From assembly GCF_020091405.1 (NCBI RefSeq), contig NZ_CP081903.1, positions 1,922,001 to 1,986,000 on the forward strand: a stretch of 64,000 nucleotides of DNA, written 5' to 3'. Below the pieces are notes generated by a model. It saw nothing but the letters and a program-made list of their open reading frames with translations. It was not told the origin of the DNA and ran no database searches. Origin of the DNA: Bacteroides cellulosilyticus. Lineage in GTDB: Bacteria; Bacteroidota; Bacteroidia; Bacteroidales; Bacteroidaceae. Positions 51,238-59,885 of this stretch are shown one piece after another. The position numbers were made by a program, and so were the translations under genes. The stretch's first letter is position 1. Every line of letters starts with the position of its first letter.

Positions 51238-54117
51238 ATGATGAAACACTTTTATATTCTTTCAATGCTGCTTTGGGGCTGGTGCCTTTCTATGACGGCG
51301 GCTGATACTAAAGAAGTCTATATCACCCGTACCGGAGATGTGGTGACGATTGGAAATGAGTTTCTGGCCCGTGAGTTTTCATTGGCAAACGGACGGGTTA
51401 GTACGCGAATGGTTGTGAATAAACGCACGGGAAAGAATCCGGTCCGGATTATTCCCGAGGCAGCTTCCGAAGAGTTTCTTATCCGTACACTGGTGGGACC
51501 CGACTCTGTGGCGGCGGATATCTGTTCGTCAAAACTTTCACTGGATGATGTGCAACTGGCAGATATGGAGAAAAATGGCAGGAAGCTAACTTTCCATTAT
51601 AAGACTTTCCGGTTTGAAGGAGTGGACTGGCAGATAAATATGGTGTTCACTCTGGAAAAGGGGAAACATTATATGAAGAAGTATCTGGAGATTGCGGTCC
51701 CTGACTCCCAACGTAGCCAGGCACGTATCGACTATATTGATTTCGAGCCGATGAAACTGCCGGAAGGAATTGCCACCTGGACACATCCGGAGATGGAAAA
51801 AGGCGTAGGGGGAGTGAGTGGCTATTATATCTCCCTGGGGCAACCGGTATACGTGCAGGCTATGTTCTTCGGGCTTGAATTTCCGGCAGCGGAAACAGAA
51901 ATCACTAAAGATAACACGGTGCGCATCCGTTACTATTCGGGCAAGAATTTTGAAATGCTTGCGGAAGAAGGTCGTTTGGAGGAAGGGACTTTCTCTACCT
52001 GGAAAGAGGTGATTGGCGCTACCCGTAGCACAGATATGGATGTCATCCAAACAGATTTCTTCAGTTATATCCAAGACATTTCCGTCCCGATTGACCTCCG
52101 CATACAATACAATTCATGGTACGATTTCATGTTGGACATCAATGAGAATAATATCCTCGATTCTTTCCGTGAGGTGGAACGTGGGTTGACGCAGAACGGC
52201 GTTCGTCCTCTCGACTCATACGTGGTGGACGACGGGTGGAATGCTTACGGACCTTGGCAGGAAGAGAATAAAACCGGGTTCTGGTCGTTCAACAGTAAGT
52301 TCCCGAATGAACTGGTCACTCCTTCGGACTTGTCGCATCGGCTTGCTTCCGACTTCGGATTGTGGCTGGGACCTCGTGGAGGCTATAATTATTATATCAA
52401 ATTCGCCCGCTTCCTTGAAGAAAATGGAAACGGTAAACTGAACCGGTACACAAACGACATCTGCACCAATCACAAGGTGTACTTGCAAAAGATGAAGACC
52501 TTCTTCTTATATTGCCAACAGAAGTTCGGCGTAAACTACTGGAAATTGGATGGATTCCTGGTACGTGCCCCACAGCCCGACCCGCAAGGGAATTATATCT
52601 CCGGAGGATATCAGGGAATGTACTACGTCACGGAGCACTGGGAACGCTGGATTGACATTCTCCGGGCAATACGTGACCAGCGTGGCGAGAAACGGGATGA
52701 CTTATGGATTAATCTTACTTGCTACGTGAATCCCAGTCCGTGGTTCCTGCAATGGGCCAACTCGGTCTGGATGCAGAACTCGCAGGATATTGGGAGGTTG
52801 AATGTGAAGCGTCCCTCTCAACTCGACCAGCTTTTATCGTACAGGGACGACCGTTATTTTGATTTTGTGAAGACCCGCGCTTTTCAGTTTCCTTTGGCGC
52901 ATATCTATAATCACGATCCTATTTATGGTAGTACTGCCAAACTTGCCGGGAAGATGGATGATGACGAATTCCGTACCTATCTGATGATGATGGCCACTCG
53001 TGGCACTGCTTTCTGGGAACTTTATTATAGCTATAATATGATGAACGAGGGGCAGAAATGGGTGATAAATGCGGATGTGCTGCATTGGATTCAGGATAAT
53101 TATCCGATATTGAAGCATGCCAAGTTGATAGGGCAGACGCCTGCGAAGGGCACTCCTTATGGCTTTTCTGCATGGTCCGATGGAGAAGGAATTATTTCAG
53201 TCCGCAATCCGTCGGATCAGGTAAAGAAATTCTCTTTTATACTGGATCGTACCATTGGAATGCCGGAGGGATTGAAAGGATTGTATCGTACGACTGTGTG
53301 GGCATATCGTACCGATGGACAGGGTGATTCTGGCAGGAATCATTTGTTCGGTTATGGTGAAGAGGTCTCATTAAGCCTGCAACCGGGAGAGGTGCGAATC
53401 TGGAAGTTCAGTACTACAGCTGATAAGAAAGTCCCTGTATTGCGAATGGTCAAGACTACTTCTCCAACGACTTTGACAGTAGAGTTCAATGAACCGGTGG
53501 TCTTGGATGAAGGGACGTTTATTGTTCCGGGGAATGAGGTGAAGAGCGTTTCGCTTTCTGCGGACAGGCGTATGGTAACTTTGACGTTGGCTCAAGAAAT
53601 GGAGCAGGAGGGTAAGTATCGCTTGGATGTCTCAGGTGTGAAAGATGATGCTGGGAATGGCAAAGCGCTGCGGATGGTTTTCAACTATTTTGAGAACCAG
53701 GAAATACCGGCTTCGATAGGAGTTGTCGGCGGCAGTGATTTTAATCTTTCTTTCTGTTTGAAAACAGATAAATCAGGTGTTTCTTTACTGCATCAGGGGA
53801 AGGATTTATCGGTGGATTTAGATATTGACGGACATCTGGTGTTCATGGTTGGAGGACTGAAGGTGATATCCGGACAAGCAGTAAATAACAATAGTGAGTT
53901 TTTTGTATCGCTGTGCCGTGAGCGGAATGGGATGTTGAAAATTTATCTGAATGGTGAATTGGAGCAATCGGCTTATGATGTTGCTATCGTGAATCCGGAC
54001 ATTAAACCAGGGAAGGTCATCGTAAACTCTTCGTTGGGTAATGCTATCAGTCGGTTGAAGATAAAGAATAGGGCGCTTGATTATAAAGAGAACAAAAAGA
54101 TGGCTTTGCCATTCTGA
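51238..54117 (+). CDS. Clan GH-D-like glycoside hydrolase with C-terminal Ig-like and LamG-like domains
   Basis: 959 residues (second ATG at 51241 equally possible), signal peptide ending SMTAADT. The beta-rich N-terminal part (~20-285) is followed by a TIM barrel with IQYNSWYDFMLDINENN, DSYVVDDGWNAYGPW, ASDFGLWLGPRGGYNYY and VNYWKLDGFLV; D438 is the candidate nucleophile, as in alpha-galactosidase or alpha-N-acetylgalactosaminidase clan enzymes (GH27/GH36-like). A candidate acid/base Asp lies in VWMQNSQDIG. The C-terminus has an Ig-like domain (~715-800) and a LamG-like domain (~815-955). I cannot name the family. In a GH16/GH20/GH95 context, removal of alpha-Gal or alpha-GalNAc (blood-group-like) caps is the leading guess. 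Confidence 0.72.
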   Translation: MMKHFYILSMLLWGWCLSMTAADTKEVYITRTGDVVTIGNEFLAREFSLANGRVSTRMVVNKRTGKNPVRIIPEAASEEFLIRTLVGPDSVAADICSSKLSLDDVQLADMEKNGRKLTFHYKTFRFEGVDWQINMVFTLEKGKHYMKKYLEIAVPDSQRSQARIDYIDFEPMKLPEGIATWTHPEMEKGVGGVSGYYISLGQPVYVQAMFFGLEFPAAETEITKDNTVRIRYYSGKNFEMLAEEGRLEEGTFSTWKEVIGATRSTDMDVIQTDFFSYIQDISVPIDLRIQYNSWYDFMLDINENNILDSFREVERGLTQNGVRPLDSYVVDDGWNAYGPWQEENKTGFWSFNSKFPNELVTPSDLSHRLASDFGLWLGPRGGYNYYIKFARFLEENGNGKLNRYTNDICTNHKVYLQKMKTFFLYCQQKFGVNYWKLDGFLVRAPQPDPQGNYISGGYQGMYYVTEHWERWIDILRAIRDQRGEKRDDLWINLTCYVNPSPWFLQWANSVWMQNSQDIGRLNVKRPSQLDQLLSYRDDRYFDFVKTRAFQFPLAHIYNHDPIYGSTAKLAGKMDDDEFRTYLMMMATRGTAFWELYYSYNMMNEGQKWVINADVLHWIQDNYPILKHAKLIGQTPAKGTPYGFSAWSDGEGIISVRNPSDQVKKFSFILDRTIGMPEGLKGLYRTTVWAYRTDGQGDSGRNHLFGYGEEVSLSLQPGEVRIWKFSTTADKKVPVLRMVKTTSPTTLTVEFNEPVVLDEGTFIVPGNEVKSVSLSADRRMVTLTLAQEMEQEGKYRLDVSGVKDDAGNGKALRMVFNYFENQEIPASIGVVGGSDFNLSFCLKTDKSGVSLLHQGKDLSVDLDIDGHLVFMVGGLKVISGQAVNNNSEFFVSLCRERNGMLKIYLNGELEQSAYDVAIVNPDIKPGKVIVNSSLGNAISRLKIKNRALDYKENKKMALPF

Positions 54118-54290
54118 CATTTTGTATATTTCATGGCTTTAGAATACGTTCTTTCGTCCTTCTTTATGGAATATATGAAAAGATTGGAACGAAAATCTGT
54201 AAGTGTTGGAAAATCACCGGAATATCAGATTATTTACAATTCTAATAAATCGGAGTACCCTCTTCAATTCGTTTCTTTATAAGGAAAGTG

Positions 54291-54488
54291 GTGTTTTTCT
54301 ACGGTAAAAAGTGTGTTCCTCTACGACTCCTTACTGTGATCTTACATTAAACGGAGGTGTTTTTCTACGGTAAAAAGTGTGTTCCTCTACGATGAAGTTA
54401 ACTCTTTGTTCGCAAGAAGTTAACTTCTTGTCGGCAGGAAGTTAAGAGTTTGTCGGCAAGATATTAGCTTTTTCTGCCGGATTAGTGC
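54291..54488. repeat. Array C: nine 22-bp tandem units
   Basis: Unit starts: 54291, 54313, 54335, 54357, 54379, 54401, 54423, 54445, 54467, always 22 bp. Units 1-2 recur as units 4-5 (36 identical bases, 66 bp apart, exactly three periods). Units 5-8 end in GAAGTTA or GATATTA and units 6-8 contain TTGTTCGCAAG or TTGTCGGCAG-like cores. GAAGTTAACTTC at a unit junction is a perfect palindrome. Two sub-families are thus fused in one register. Confidence 0.85.
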
Positions 54489-54510
54489 ATAAAGGAGGTA
54501 TATTATACGA

Positions 54511-54550
54511 AAATCCTGTATATGGATGCCATACTATATGCAGGATTTCT
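54511..54550 (+). terminator. Hairpin, probable terminator
   Basis: AAATCCTGTATAT (54511-54523) pairs with ATATGCAGGATTT (54536-54548) with one G-C/T-A exchange-sized mismatch, followed by CTTCTGTTTC. It shares AAATCCTG...CAGGATTT with the hairpin at 34338. No gene ends close by on the plus strand, so it may be a relic of the upstream operon end. Confidence 0.55.
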
Positions 54551-54577
54551 TCTGTTTCATCTCTTTTGTATAAAAGG

Positions 54578-54600
54578 GATTTAGCCTAAAAGGCTAAATC
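54578..54600. terminator. Short perfect hairpin
   Basis: GATTTAGCCT, loop AAA, AGGCTAAATC: a 10-bp perfect stem preceded on the left by A/T-rich sequence. On the minus strand it could end transcription coming from the DUF4143 fragment, but there is no clear T tract. Confidence 0.4.
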
Positions 54601-54652
54601 GTTGTCTTTATGATATCAAAACTGCGTAATGGATGTTTATTTGTATGGTAGC

Positions 54653-54757
54653 TTACATGTCTTCCATAGATAATCCCATATATTCTACCTGATAATCTTT
54701 TAGTCCGGAACTTTCAATGAAGAAACCGCCTATACGAATGCTGCTTTTTCTGAATAT
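54653..54757 (-). pseudogene. Possible C-terminal gene remnant
   Basis: The minus strand translates from a stop to a stop as an even, protein-like peptide (SAIFRKSSIRIGGFFIESSGLKDYQVEYMGLSMEDM) with no start codon of its own. It may be the end of a lost gene; no family recognised. Confidence 0.25.
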
Positions 54758-54807
54758 GGCAGATCACTTCTTGCGAAAAAGTTTGCAAGATGGGAAATCC
54801 TTATAAA

Positions 54808-55197
54808 TTATGGATCTAAATGGAAATTGCGGAAATTATAAATGCCATTTATTGCTTTATCATTTTCTTGTTTCCCATCATAGATAACAGCTGTCCGTGT
54901 AATACGGTCTTTTAATAACTCTTGCAAATATTTCAGGTGTTTGAAGTAGTCGCTATTATAAGTCATACCTGCTTTGATTTCATACGCTTCTATATTATTT
55001 GCTTTCATTCGTATGACGTCCACTTCCCGTTGCGTCTTGTCCCGATAGAAATAGAGGTATTCTTCCTTTCCTTTATTAGTACCCTCTTTCATTGTTTCTG
55101 ACAAGTCTCTATGTATTAGTCTATTATTATACATTTGGACAAATTTTAAGTTCAACTGAAAATTTGTCCAAATGTGCAATAAATATTTGATATTCAA
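54808..55197 (-). pseudogene. Truncated DUF4143/AAA-family ATP-binding protein (C-terminal fragment)
   Basis: The 129-residue frame has recognisable sequence only in its last ~95 residues: KEEYLYFYRDKTQREVDVIRMKANNIEAYEIKAGMTYNSDYFKHLKYLQELL, then TAVIYDG. This is the C-terminal DUF4143 part of the Bacteroides AAA-type ATP-binding proteins (about 380-400 residues when whole). The P-loop and ATPase domain are absent, and the first ~33 residues look like random upstream sequence. It sits 9 bp from the end of the transporter gene on the same strand. Most likely a decayed remnant. Confidence 0.7.
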
Positions 55198-55206
55198 AAG
55201 AAAGAG

Positions 55207-56559
55207 TTATTCTGTTTCAGATGCTTTTGCATTCCATACCAGCAACGCCAGCACTACTGACAACAGTGCCGCGCCAATCCAGAACCAATTGATATAGGTG
55301 AAATCATACACATCTGTTCCGTTCACTACGTTTTTTTGCCCTTCTATCAATATACCACTCATTACATCCTGTAATCCCGCACCGATGTAACTGGCGATGC
55401 CTACCACTCCGAGAGCGGCTCCCGAAGCATTGCGCGGGGCAATATCGACGGCCATCAGTCCGCCGAGGAAGCAAATCAATACTCCGATGCCAATACCGAA
55501 AAGTACCATTGCCAGAGCATCCAGCCAGAAGTGAACACCGGGAACCAATAAAAACAAGCAAAGCGCCAATACATTCGTTAATCCGAATATAAGTGCCGGT
55601 GCATTGCGGTGCCCCTTAAACAGTTTGTCTGAGATTACCCCGGAAAGCATGGTACCTATGATGCCACATACCGAACTGATAGAAATAATGAAACTGGCAT
55701 CCAATGTTGAGTAGCCTTTCTGTGCCTCCAGATAAAATATTCCCCAACTATTCACCGCATAACGGCTGATGTACATGAATGCACTGCTGAGGGCAAGTAT
55801 CCAGATTGCCGGATTCCTTAGGACAGCTTTCTGTGCACGGTTAAATTCTTTCGTTTCCAGTGCACTCATCACTTTCTTTTCTTTCGGTGCGTTGACCGGA
55901 GGAAGCCCCTTGCTTTCGGGTGTATCGTGAAAGAAGCGCCAGATAAGTAATGTACCTAATAGACCTACCATGCCTGCACCCAGAAATCCATAACGCCATC
56001 CGAGCACACTCACGACGGAGGCCACAATGATGAACGTCATTGCTTCACCTATGTTGTGACTGGCACTCCAGAAGCCATAGAATGAACCGCGTTCTTTGTC
56101 TGTGAACCAGCGTGATAACCCTACAACGCAGGATGCCGCTCCCATAGACTGAAACCAACCGCTGATACCCCATAATATGGCGAACAAGATGAACGAGTTT
56201 ACAAAGCCCAGGCACAAGTTTACCAGTGCCGTCACCAGCAATCCCGTTGACATGAAGCGGTTGATGTTGCTTCTGTCCGCTAAGAAACCGTTGGAGAACT
56301 TACCTATGGCATAGGTGAAGAATAATACAGAACCAATAATACCTAATTCAGTTTCGGAGAAGATGCCTTCATCTACAATCGGCTTCTTAACGATGTTCAG
56401 GCTCAGACGGCATACATAGTACATACTATATCCGAGAGTTGCCGCAAGGAAAGTGGACCATTGCAGACGCTTCAACCGACGCTTTTGTTCGGGCAAAGAT
56501 TCCCCGTTACAAGGTGCCGGAGCCGACACCTTGTAAAAATCAATGATATGTTTCAACAT
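55207..56559 (-). CDS. MFS transporter, organophosphate:phosphate antiporter type (GlpT/UhpT-like)
   Basis: 450 residues, 12 predicted membrane helices. LGYSMYYVCRLSLNIVKKPIVDEGIFSETELGIIGSVLFFTYAIGKFSNGFLADRSNINRFMSTGLL is typical of the OPA family, which exchanges glycerol-3-phosphate or hexose phosphates for phosphate. Later: GISGWFQSMGAASCVVGLSRWFTDKERGSFYGFWSASHNIGEAMTFI. Immediately upstream are two glycerophosphodiester phosphodiesterases in the same operon, so glycerol-3-phosphate is the likely cargo across the inner membrane. Last complete gene of the operon. Family call strong; substrate from context. Confidence 0.9.
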   Translation of the reverse strand: MLKHIIDFYKVSAPAPCNGESLPEQKRRLKRLQWSTFLAATLGYSMYYVCRLSLNIVKKPIVDEGIFSETELGIIGSVLFFTYAIGKFSNGFLADRSNINRFMSTGLLVTALVNLCLGFVNSFILFAILWGISGWFQSMGAASCVVGLSRWFTDKERGSFYGFWSASHNIGEAMTFIIVASVVSVLGWRYGFLGAGMVGLLGTLLIWRFFHDTPESKGLPPVNAPKEKKVMSALETKEFNRAQKAVLRNPAIWILALSSAFMYISRYAVNSWGIFYLEAQKGYSTLDASFIISISSVCGIIGTMLSGVISDKLFKGHRNAPALIFGLTNVLALCLFLLVPGVHFWLDALAMVLFGIGIGVLICFLGGLMAVDIAPRNASGAALGVVGIASYIGAGLQDVMSGILIEGQKNVVNGTDVYDFTYINWFWIGAALLSVVLALLVWNAKASETE

Positions 56560-56571
56560 GCTTTCTTTTCT

Positions 56572-57471
56572 TTACTTGTGCAGTTTCTTATCCTTTAAGT
56601 ATTGCAGCAATATAGCGGGACGGTCTGTCTGAATCAGTTTTGCTCCCTGGTTGATGATCCATCCCCAGCTCTCGTCCGGCTGATGCAGTTCTACGGCACG
56701 GTCATCATCATGTCCGCCACAAAGCTCGGGCCAGAGGGAGTTGATGAATATCTTTGCTCCACTGTCGTGGACCTTCTTGATGAGGCGCTGCACTTCGGGG
56801 CTGTCGTTATTGAAGACTAATTCAAAAGCCTGTGGCTTCATGTGTTTCAGATACCCGTCTATGATTGCTTCTGCTCCCTCTTTGTGTAACTGGATAACAG
56901 GCATGAAAATCATCTTATCCAGCACTTCGCCATTTTCGGCTTTCACTTGTTCATAGGGCAGGCTGGCTTTCATCACACATTGGTCTGCGGTGCCGGTTTT
57001 CTTTAGTACTTCATACGCATCTTTGAAGTAGTCATAGCCTTTGTCTACATTTACCATGATCTTGCCTTTACATAGATTCATGACTTCCTCAAAGGTAGGA
57101 ATCTGATGCCGGGTTTTGATTCCGGCACCATTTTTCAGTCTCATGGCTTTCAACTCTGCCAGAGTATAATCCTCCGGACTTCCTTTACCGTTCATTGTGC
57201 GGTCTATCATTTTATCGTGCATCAGTACCAGGTGACCATCTTTTGTTTTTTTCAGGTCGATTTCCACCATATCTACACCCATATCGATGCAGTTCTGGAT
57301 AGCCTGCAAGGAATTTTCCGGTGCATTGCGCCAATCGGCACGATGGGAAACAACAAGAACCGATTTAGTCTCCGGTTCCTTGAAGCTCTTTTCTATCTCT
57401 TTAAAATGTCCTTGGGCAAATGTTGCCAAATAAGCGATCAGTAATACTGATATTGATAATATCCTTTTCAT
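56572..57471 (-). CDS. Periplasmic glycerophosphodiester phosphodiesterase
   Basis: 299 residues, signal-peptidase-I leader (LLIAYLATFAQGHF), therefore soluble and periplasmic. GDPD barrel: SHRADWRNAPENS (H43, R44), VEIDLKKTKDGHLVLMHD (E70, D72, H85) and the end INQGAKLIQTDRPAILLQYLKD. The metal and catalytic residues are intact. It would split glycerophosphodiesters into glycerol-3-phosphate and an alcohol. The transporter starts 12 bp downstream. It is a different protein from the lipid-anchored GDPD at 58966, suggesting a surface plus periplasm division of work. Confidence 0.93.
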   Translation of the reverse strand: MKRILSISVLLIAYLATFAQGHFKEIEKSFKEPETKSVLVVSHRADWRNAPENSLQAIQNCIDMGVDMVEIDLKKTKDGHLVLMHDKMIDRTMNGKGSPEDYTLAELKAMRLKNGAGIKTRHQIPTFEEVMNLCKGKIMVNVDKGYDYFKDAYEVLKKTGTADQCVMKASLPYEQVKAENGEVLDKMIFMPVIQLHKEGAEAIIDGYLKHMKPQAFELVFNNDSPEVQRLIKKVHDSGAKIFINSLWPELCGGHDDDRAVELHQPDESWGWIINQGAKLIQTDRPAILLQYLKDKKLHK

Positions 57472-57507
57472 ATTCTATTTTTCTTTTGAGTTTTTTATTC
57501 GTTAAAG

Positions 57508-58953
57508 TTATTTTTTACGGGCGTTTCTCTTGTAGTCTCCACTCCGCATGGACCAACCTTGTTGTGCTCCTGTTGCATGGGTTCTGAGTGCGAATACCTT
57601 GCCTGGCTCTGATGATTTGGTAACATCGGTGCAAACGTAGATAAGTCCATTCTTATCAATAACAGGAGATGACCAGATGTTTGCTCCCAACTGAATTTCC
57701 TTATAACTCAGTTTTCCTTTTGAATTTAGTACATAGAAGTAGCCTTTTCCGTCACCGAAGTAAATATTCCCGGCATTGTCTATTGCAGGTACCGAACGAA
57801 TTTGTCCTTGTGCCTTGAACTTCCAGACAGAGGTACCGTCTTCCTGAGTATAGCAAAGCATATCTCCGTCAGAATTGCCTACATACAAATATCCGTCGAT
57901 ACTCAGCGAGATACCGGAATTAGCGAAGGCTGAGGCTGAATATTGTTGCCATTTTACAGTCCCATCCGGATTTACAGCCATTACTATTCCACCATCCGCC
58001 GTTTCACCACATAGATAAATGGTGCCGTCTTCTCCTATGGCGGGAACTGAAGTACAAGTCTTTCCATATTCCACAGTCCATCTCTTCTTTCCGTCATTTT
58101 TGGCAAAAGCATAAAGTTTGCCACTATTGGAACAGATGTATACAGCATCATCGCCTATTACTGGAGTAGATTGCGTAGTCCCTTCACAATCGGCATTCCA
58201 CTTTTCGGTCATACCCGGTGCCGCATTGATGGCAAATAACTTTTTATTGGCAGAGAAAAATACTGTACCATCTTTATCTATAGCCGGGCTACTGAACTTG
58301 GCTGTGGCACCCAGATCAAATGTTCCCAATGGTGCGGATGAACTGGCGGAGAAGGCGTATAGTTTCTTGTCATAGCTGCCCACATAGATAGTACCATCAT
58401 CTGCTATTGCAGCCGAAGAACGGATTACGTCGCCCGAAGAATAATGCCAGACTTCTGTTCCATTGTTTATTACCCATATATTTTGCCCGCCGCGTGCATT
58501 GTTTGCATCGCAGCCTACAACGACATTTCCATGATCGTCGATGGCAGGAGATACATCCTGAAAGCCGCATGGTGTCTGGAATTCCCATGCTATTTCGGGT
58601 TCTACGTCAGCAGTAGACTTTTCTTTTACAGTGATAGTCTTACTGAATGTATTTGCATTCTGTGTCCCTTGGTTATCCCAGACGGATAAAGTCACTGTAT
58701 ATTCTCCGGCCGCAGAGTATTCCGTTATTGGAGATTGTTCTTCGGAAGAACTGCCATTGCCAAAATCCCATGCCCATTGGGCTATTTGTCCGTCCTGGTC
58801 GAATGACAAGTCTGTGAAAGCCACAGACTGTCCTTCCTGGACGATGACTTCACTTGCCTTGAAAGCCGCCACCGGTTTTATATTCACTTTATCTTCATCA
58901 CTGCATGCCATCCATAGAAGTGCAGCCAGTATTATTAATATTGTATTTTTCAT
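57508..58953 (-). CDS. PKD-domain plus PQQ-like beta-propeller surface lipoprotein
   Basis: 481 residues, lipobox WMACSDEDK with an acidic tail, hence probably surface exposed. A PKD domain at ~25-110 (AFKASEVIVQEGQSVAFTDLSFDQDGQIAQWAWDFGNGSSSEEQSP) is followed by a propeller with about eight repeats of the type AIxxDGTIYVGSYDKKLYAF (for example AIDKDGTVFFSANKKLFAI, AIDNAGNIYFGDGKGYFYVL). Enzyme motifs are absent; a binding or scaffold role is likely. It lies between the two phosphodiesterase genes, 12 bp after the lipoprotein GDPD, so it may hold or position the same substrate as SusD. Confidence 0.85.
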   Translation of the reverse strand: MKNTILIILAALLWMACSDEDKVNIKPVAAFKASEVIVQEGQSVAFTDLSFDQDGQIAQWAWDFGNGSSSEEQSPITEYSAAGEYTVTLSVWDNQGTQNANTFSKTITVKEKSTADVEPEIAWEFQTPCGFQDVSPAIDDHGNVVVGCDANNARGGQNIWVINNGTEVWHYSSGDVIRSSAAIADDGTIYVGSYDKKLYAFSASSSAPLGTFDLGATAKFSSPAIDKDGTVFFSANKKLFAINAAPGMTEKWNADCEGTTQSTPVIGDDAVYICSNSGKLYAFAKNDGKKRWTVEYGKTCTSVPAIGEDGTIYLCGETADGGIVMAVNPDGTVKWQQYSASAFANSGISLSIDGYLYVGNSDGDMLCYTQEDGTSVWKFKAQGQIRSVPAIDNAGNIYFGDGKGYFYVLNSKGKLSYKEIQLGANIWSSPVIDKNGLIYVCTDVTKSSEPGKVFALRTHATGAQQGWSMRSGDYKRNARKK

Positions 58954-58965
58954 TGATGTATCTTT

Positions 58966-59868
58966 TTAATTGTTTTTTAAATACTCTTTCAGTTCAACGG
59001 GATAATCTGTCTGTATGATACTTCCTTCTTTTATCAGAAATGCTTTCACTTGTTTGTAGTTATCCGAAGTCGGAGTAATAGTGGTGTTTATATAAATGTT
59101 TTTGAATAGGAAAACACCGTTTTCGGATGCTTTGGCCAGAATGTCGTCTGTGAAAGCAGCGCTATTGAACTGGGCAACGGGAAGAGGTTTGCGAATTGCC
59201 AGATAATTTTCCAGATCCTGCATTTCGTAGATGACTGGTAAGAGGATGGCGTTTTCATCCAGATTCACTACCTTCTTGGCTGCCGCCACATCATAGACTG
59301 TAAACAGTACCTGGGAAAGCATACCATATTGCTTTACCAAGTCGTATACTGCCTTATAATCGGAAATCTTCACATCTATATCAATGTAGATCTTCCCTCT
59401 GGCTGTTGACAGGATATCTTTGAAGAGCGGTACTCTTTCCTCCGTCAATTCTCCCTCATGATACAGATTGTACGAACTTAATTCCTTGTAACTCAATTCC
59501 GATACTTTTCCGGTGCCATTTGTCGTACGTTCGATAGTGGCATCGTGCATCAATACCAGCTTTCCATCCTTTGACATTCTTACATCCAGCTCTATCATAT
59601 CAATTTTATTTTCGATAGCCAGGGTTACTGCTTTGATGGAATTCTCCGGTGCATCTTTCCAGTATCCTCGATGGGCGCATATCTGCACATGCTCTCTCTT
59701 CTGTAATGAAACGGGAATAGAAACCCGCTCACTTTCGGTAACTTCCGGATAGTATACTTCCGAAGGGTCGGGCTCTTCCGGAATAGATGGTTCGTTATCG
59801 CTCCCGCAGGCAACAAAAAGAAACAGGGAAAGGAAAAATCCGGTTATGTATATTTTATCTATTTTCAT
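58966..59868 (-). CDS. Lipoprotein glycerophosphodiester phosphodiesterase
   Basis: 300 residues, lipobox FVACGSDNEPSIPEEPDPSE with an acidic linker typical of surface lipoproteins. GDPD barrel: CAHRGYWKDAPENS (H66, R67), MIELDVRMSKDGKLVLMHD (E93, D95, H108) and a C-terminal SIIQTDYPVELKEYLK. The catalytic set is intact. It follows SusD by 17 bp, the usual slot for the surface endo-acting enzyme of a PUL, so it may cut a polymer such as glycerol-phosphate teichoic acid, or deacylated phospholipid head groups, outside the cell. Confidence 0.93.
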   Translation of the reverse strand: MKIDKIYITGFFLSLFLFVACGSDNEPSIPEEPDPSEVYYPEVTESERVSIPVSLQKREHVQICAHRGYWKDAPENSIKAVTLAIENKIDMIELDVRMSKDGKLVLMHDATIERTTNGTGKVSELSYKELSSYNLYHEGELTEERVPLFKDILSTARGKIYIDIDVKISDYKAVYDLVKQYGMLSQVLFTVYDVAAAKKVVNLDENAILLPVIYEMQDLENYLAIRKPLPVAQFNSAAFTDDILAKASENGVFLFKNIYINTTITPTSDNYKQVKAFLIKEGSIIQTDYPVELKEYLKNN

Positions 59869-59885
59869 GATTCACTCTGTTTTTA

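Larger units (their letters stand above)
54118..54807. other. Gene-poor region between PUL and phosphodiesterase locus
   Basis: About 690 bp holding array C (54291-54488), two hairpins (54511-54550, 54578-54600), and at its right edge a possible gene remnant and the DUF4143 fragment. It looks like a decayed, rearranged stretch. Confidence 0.6.
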
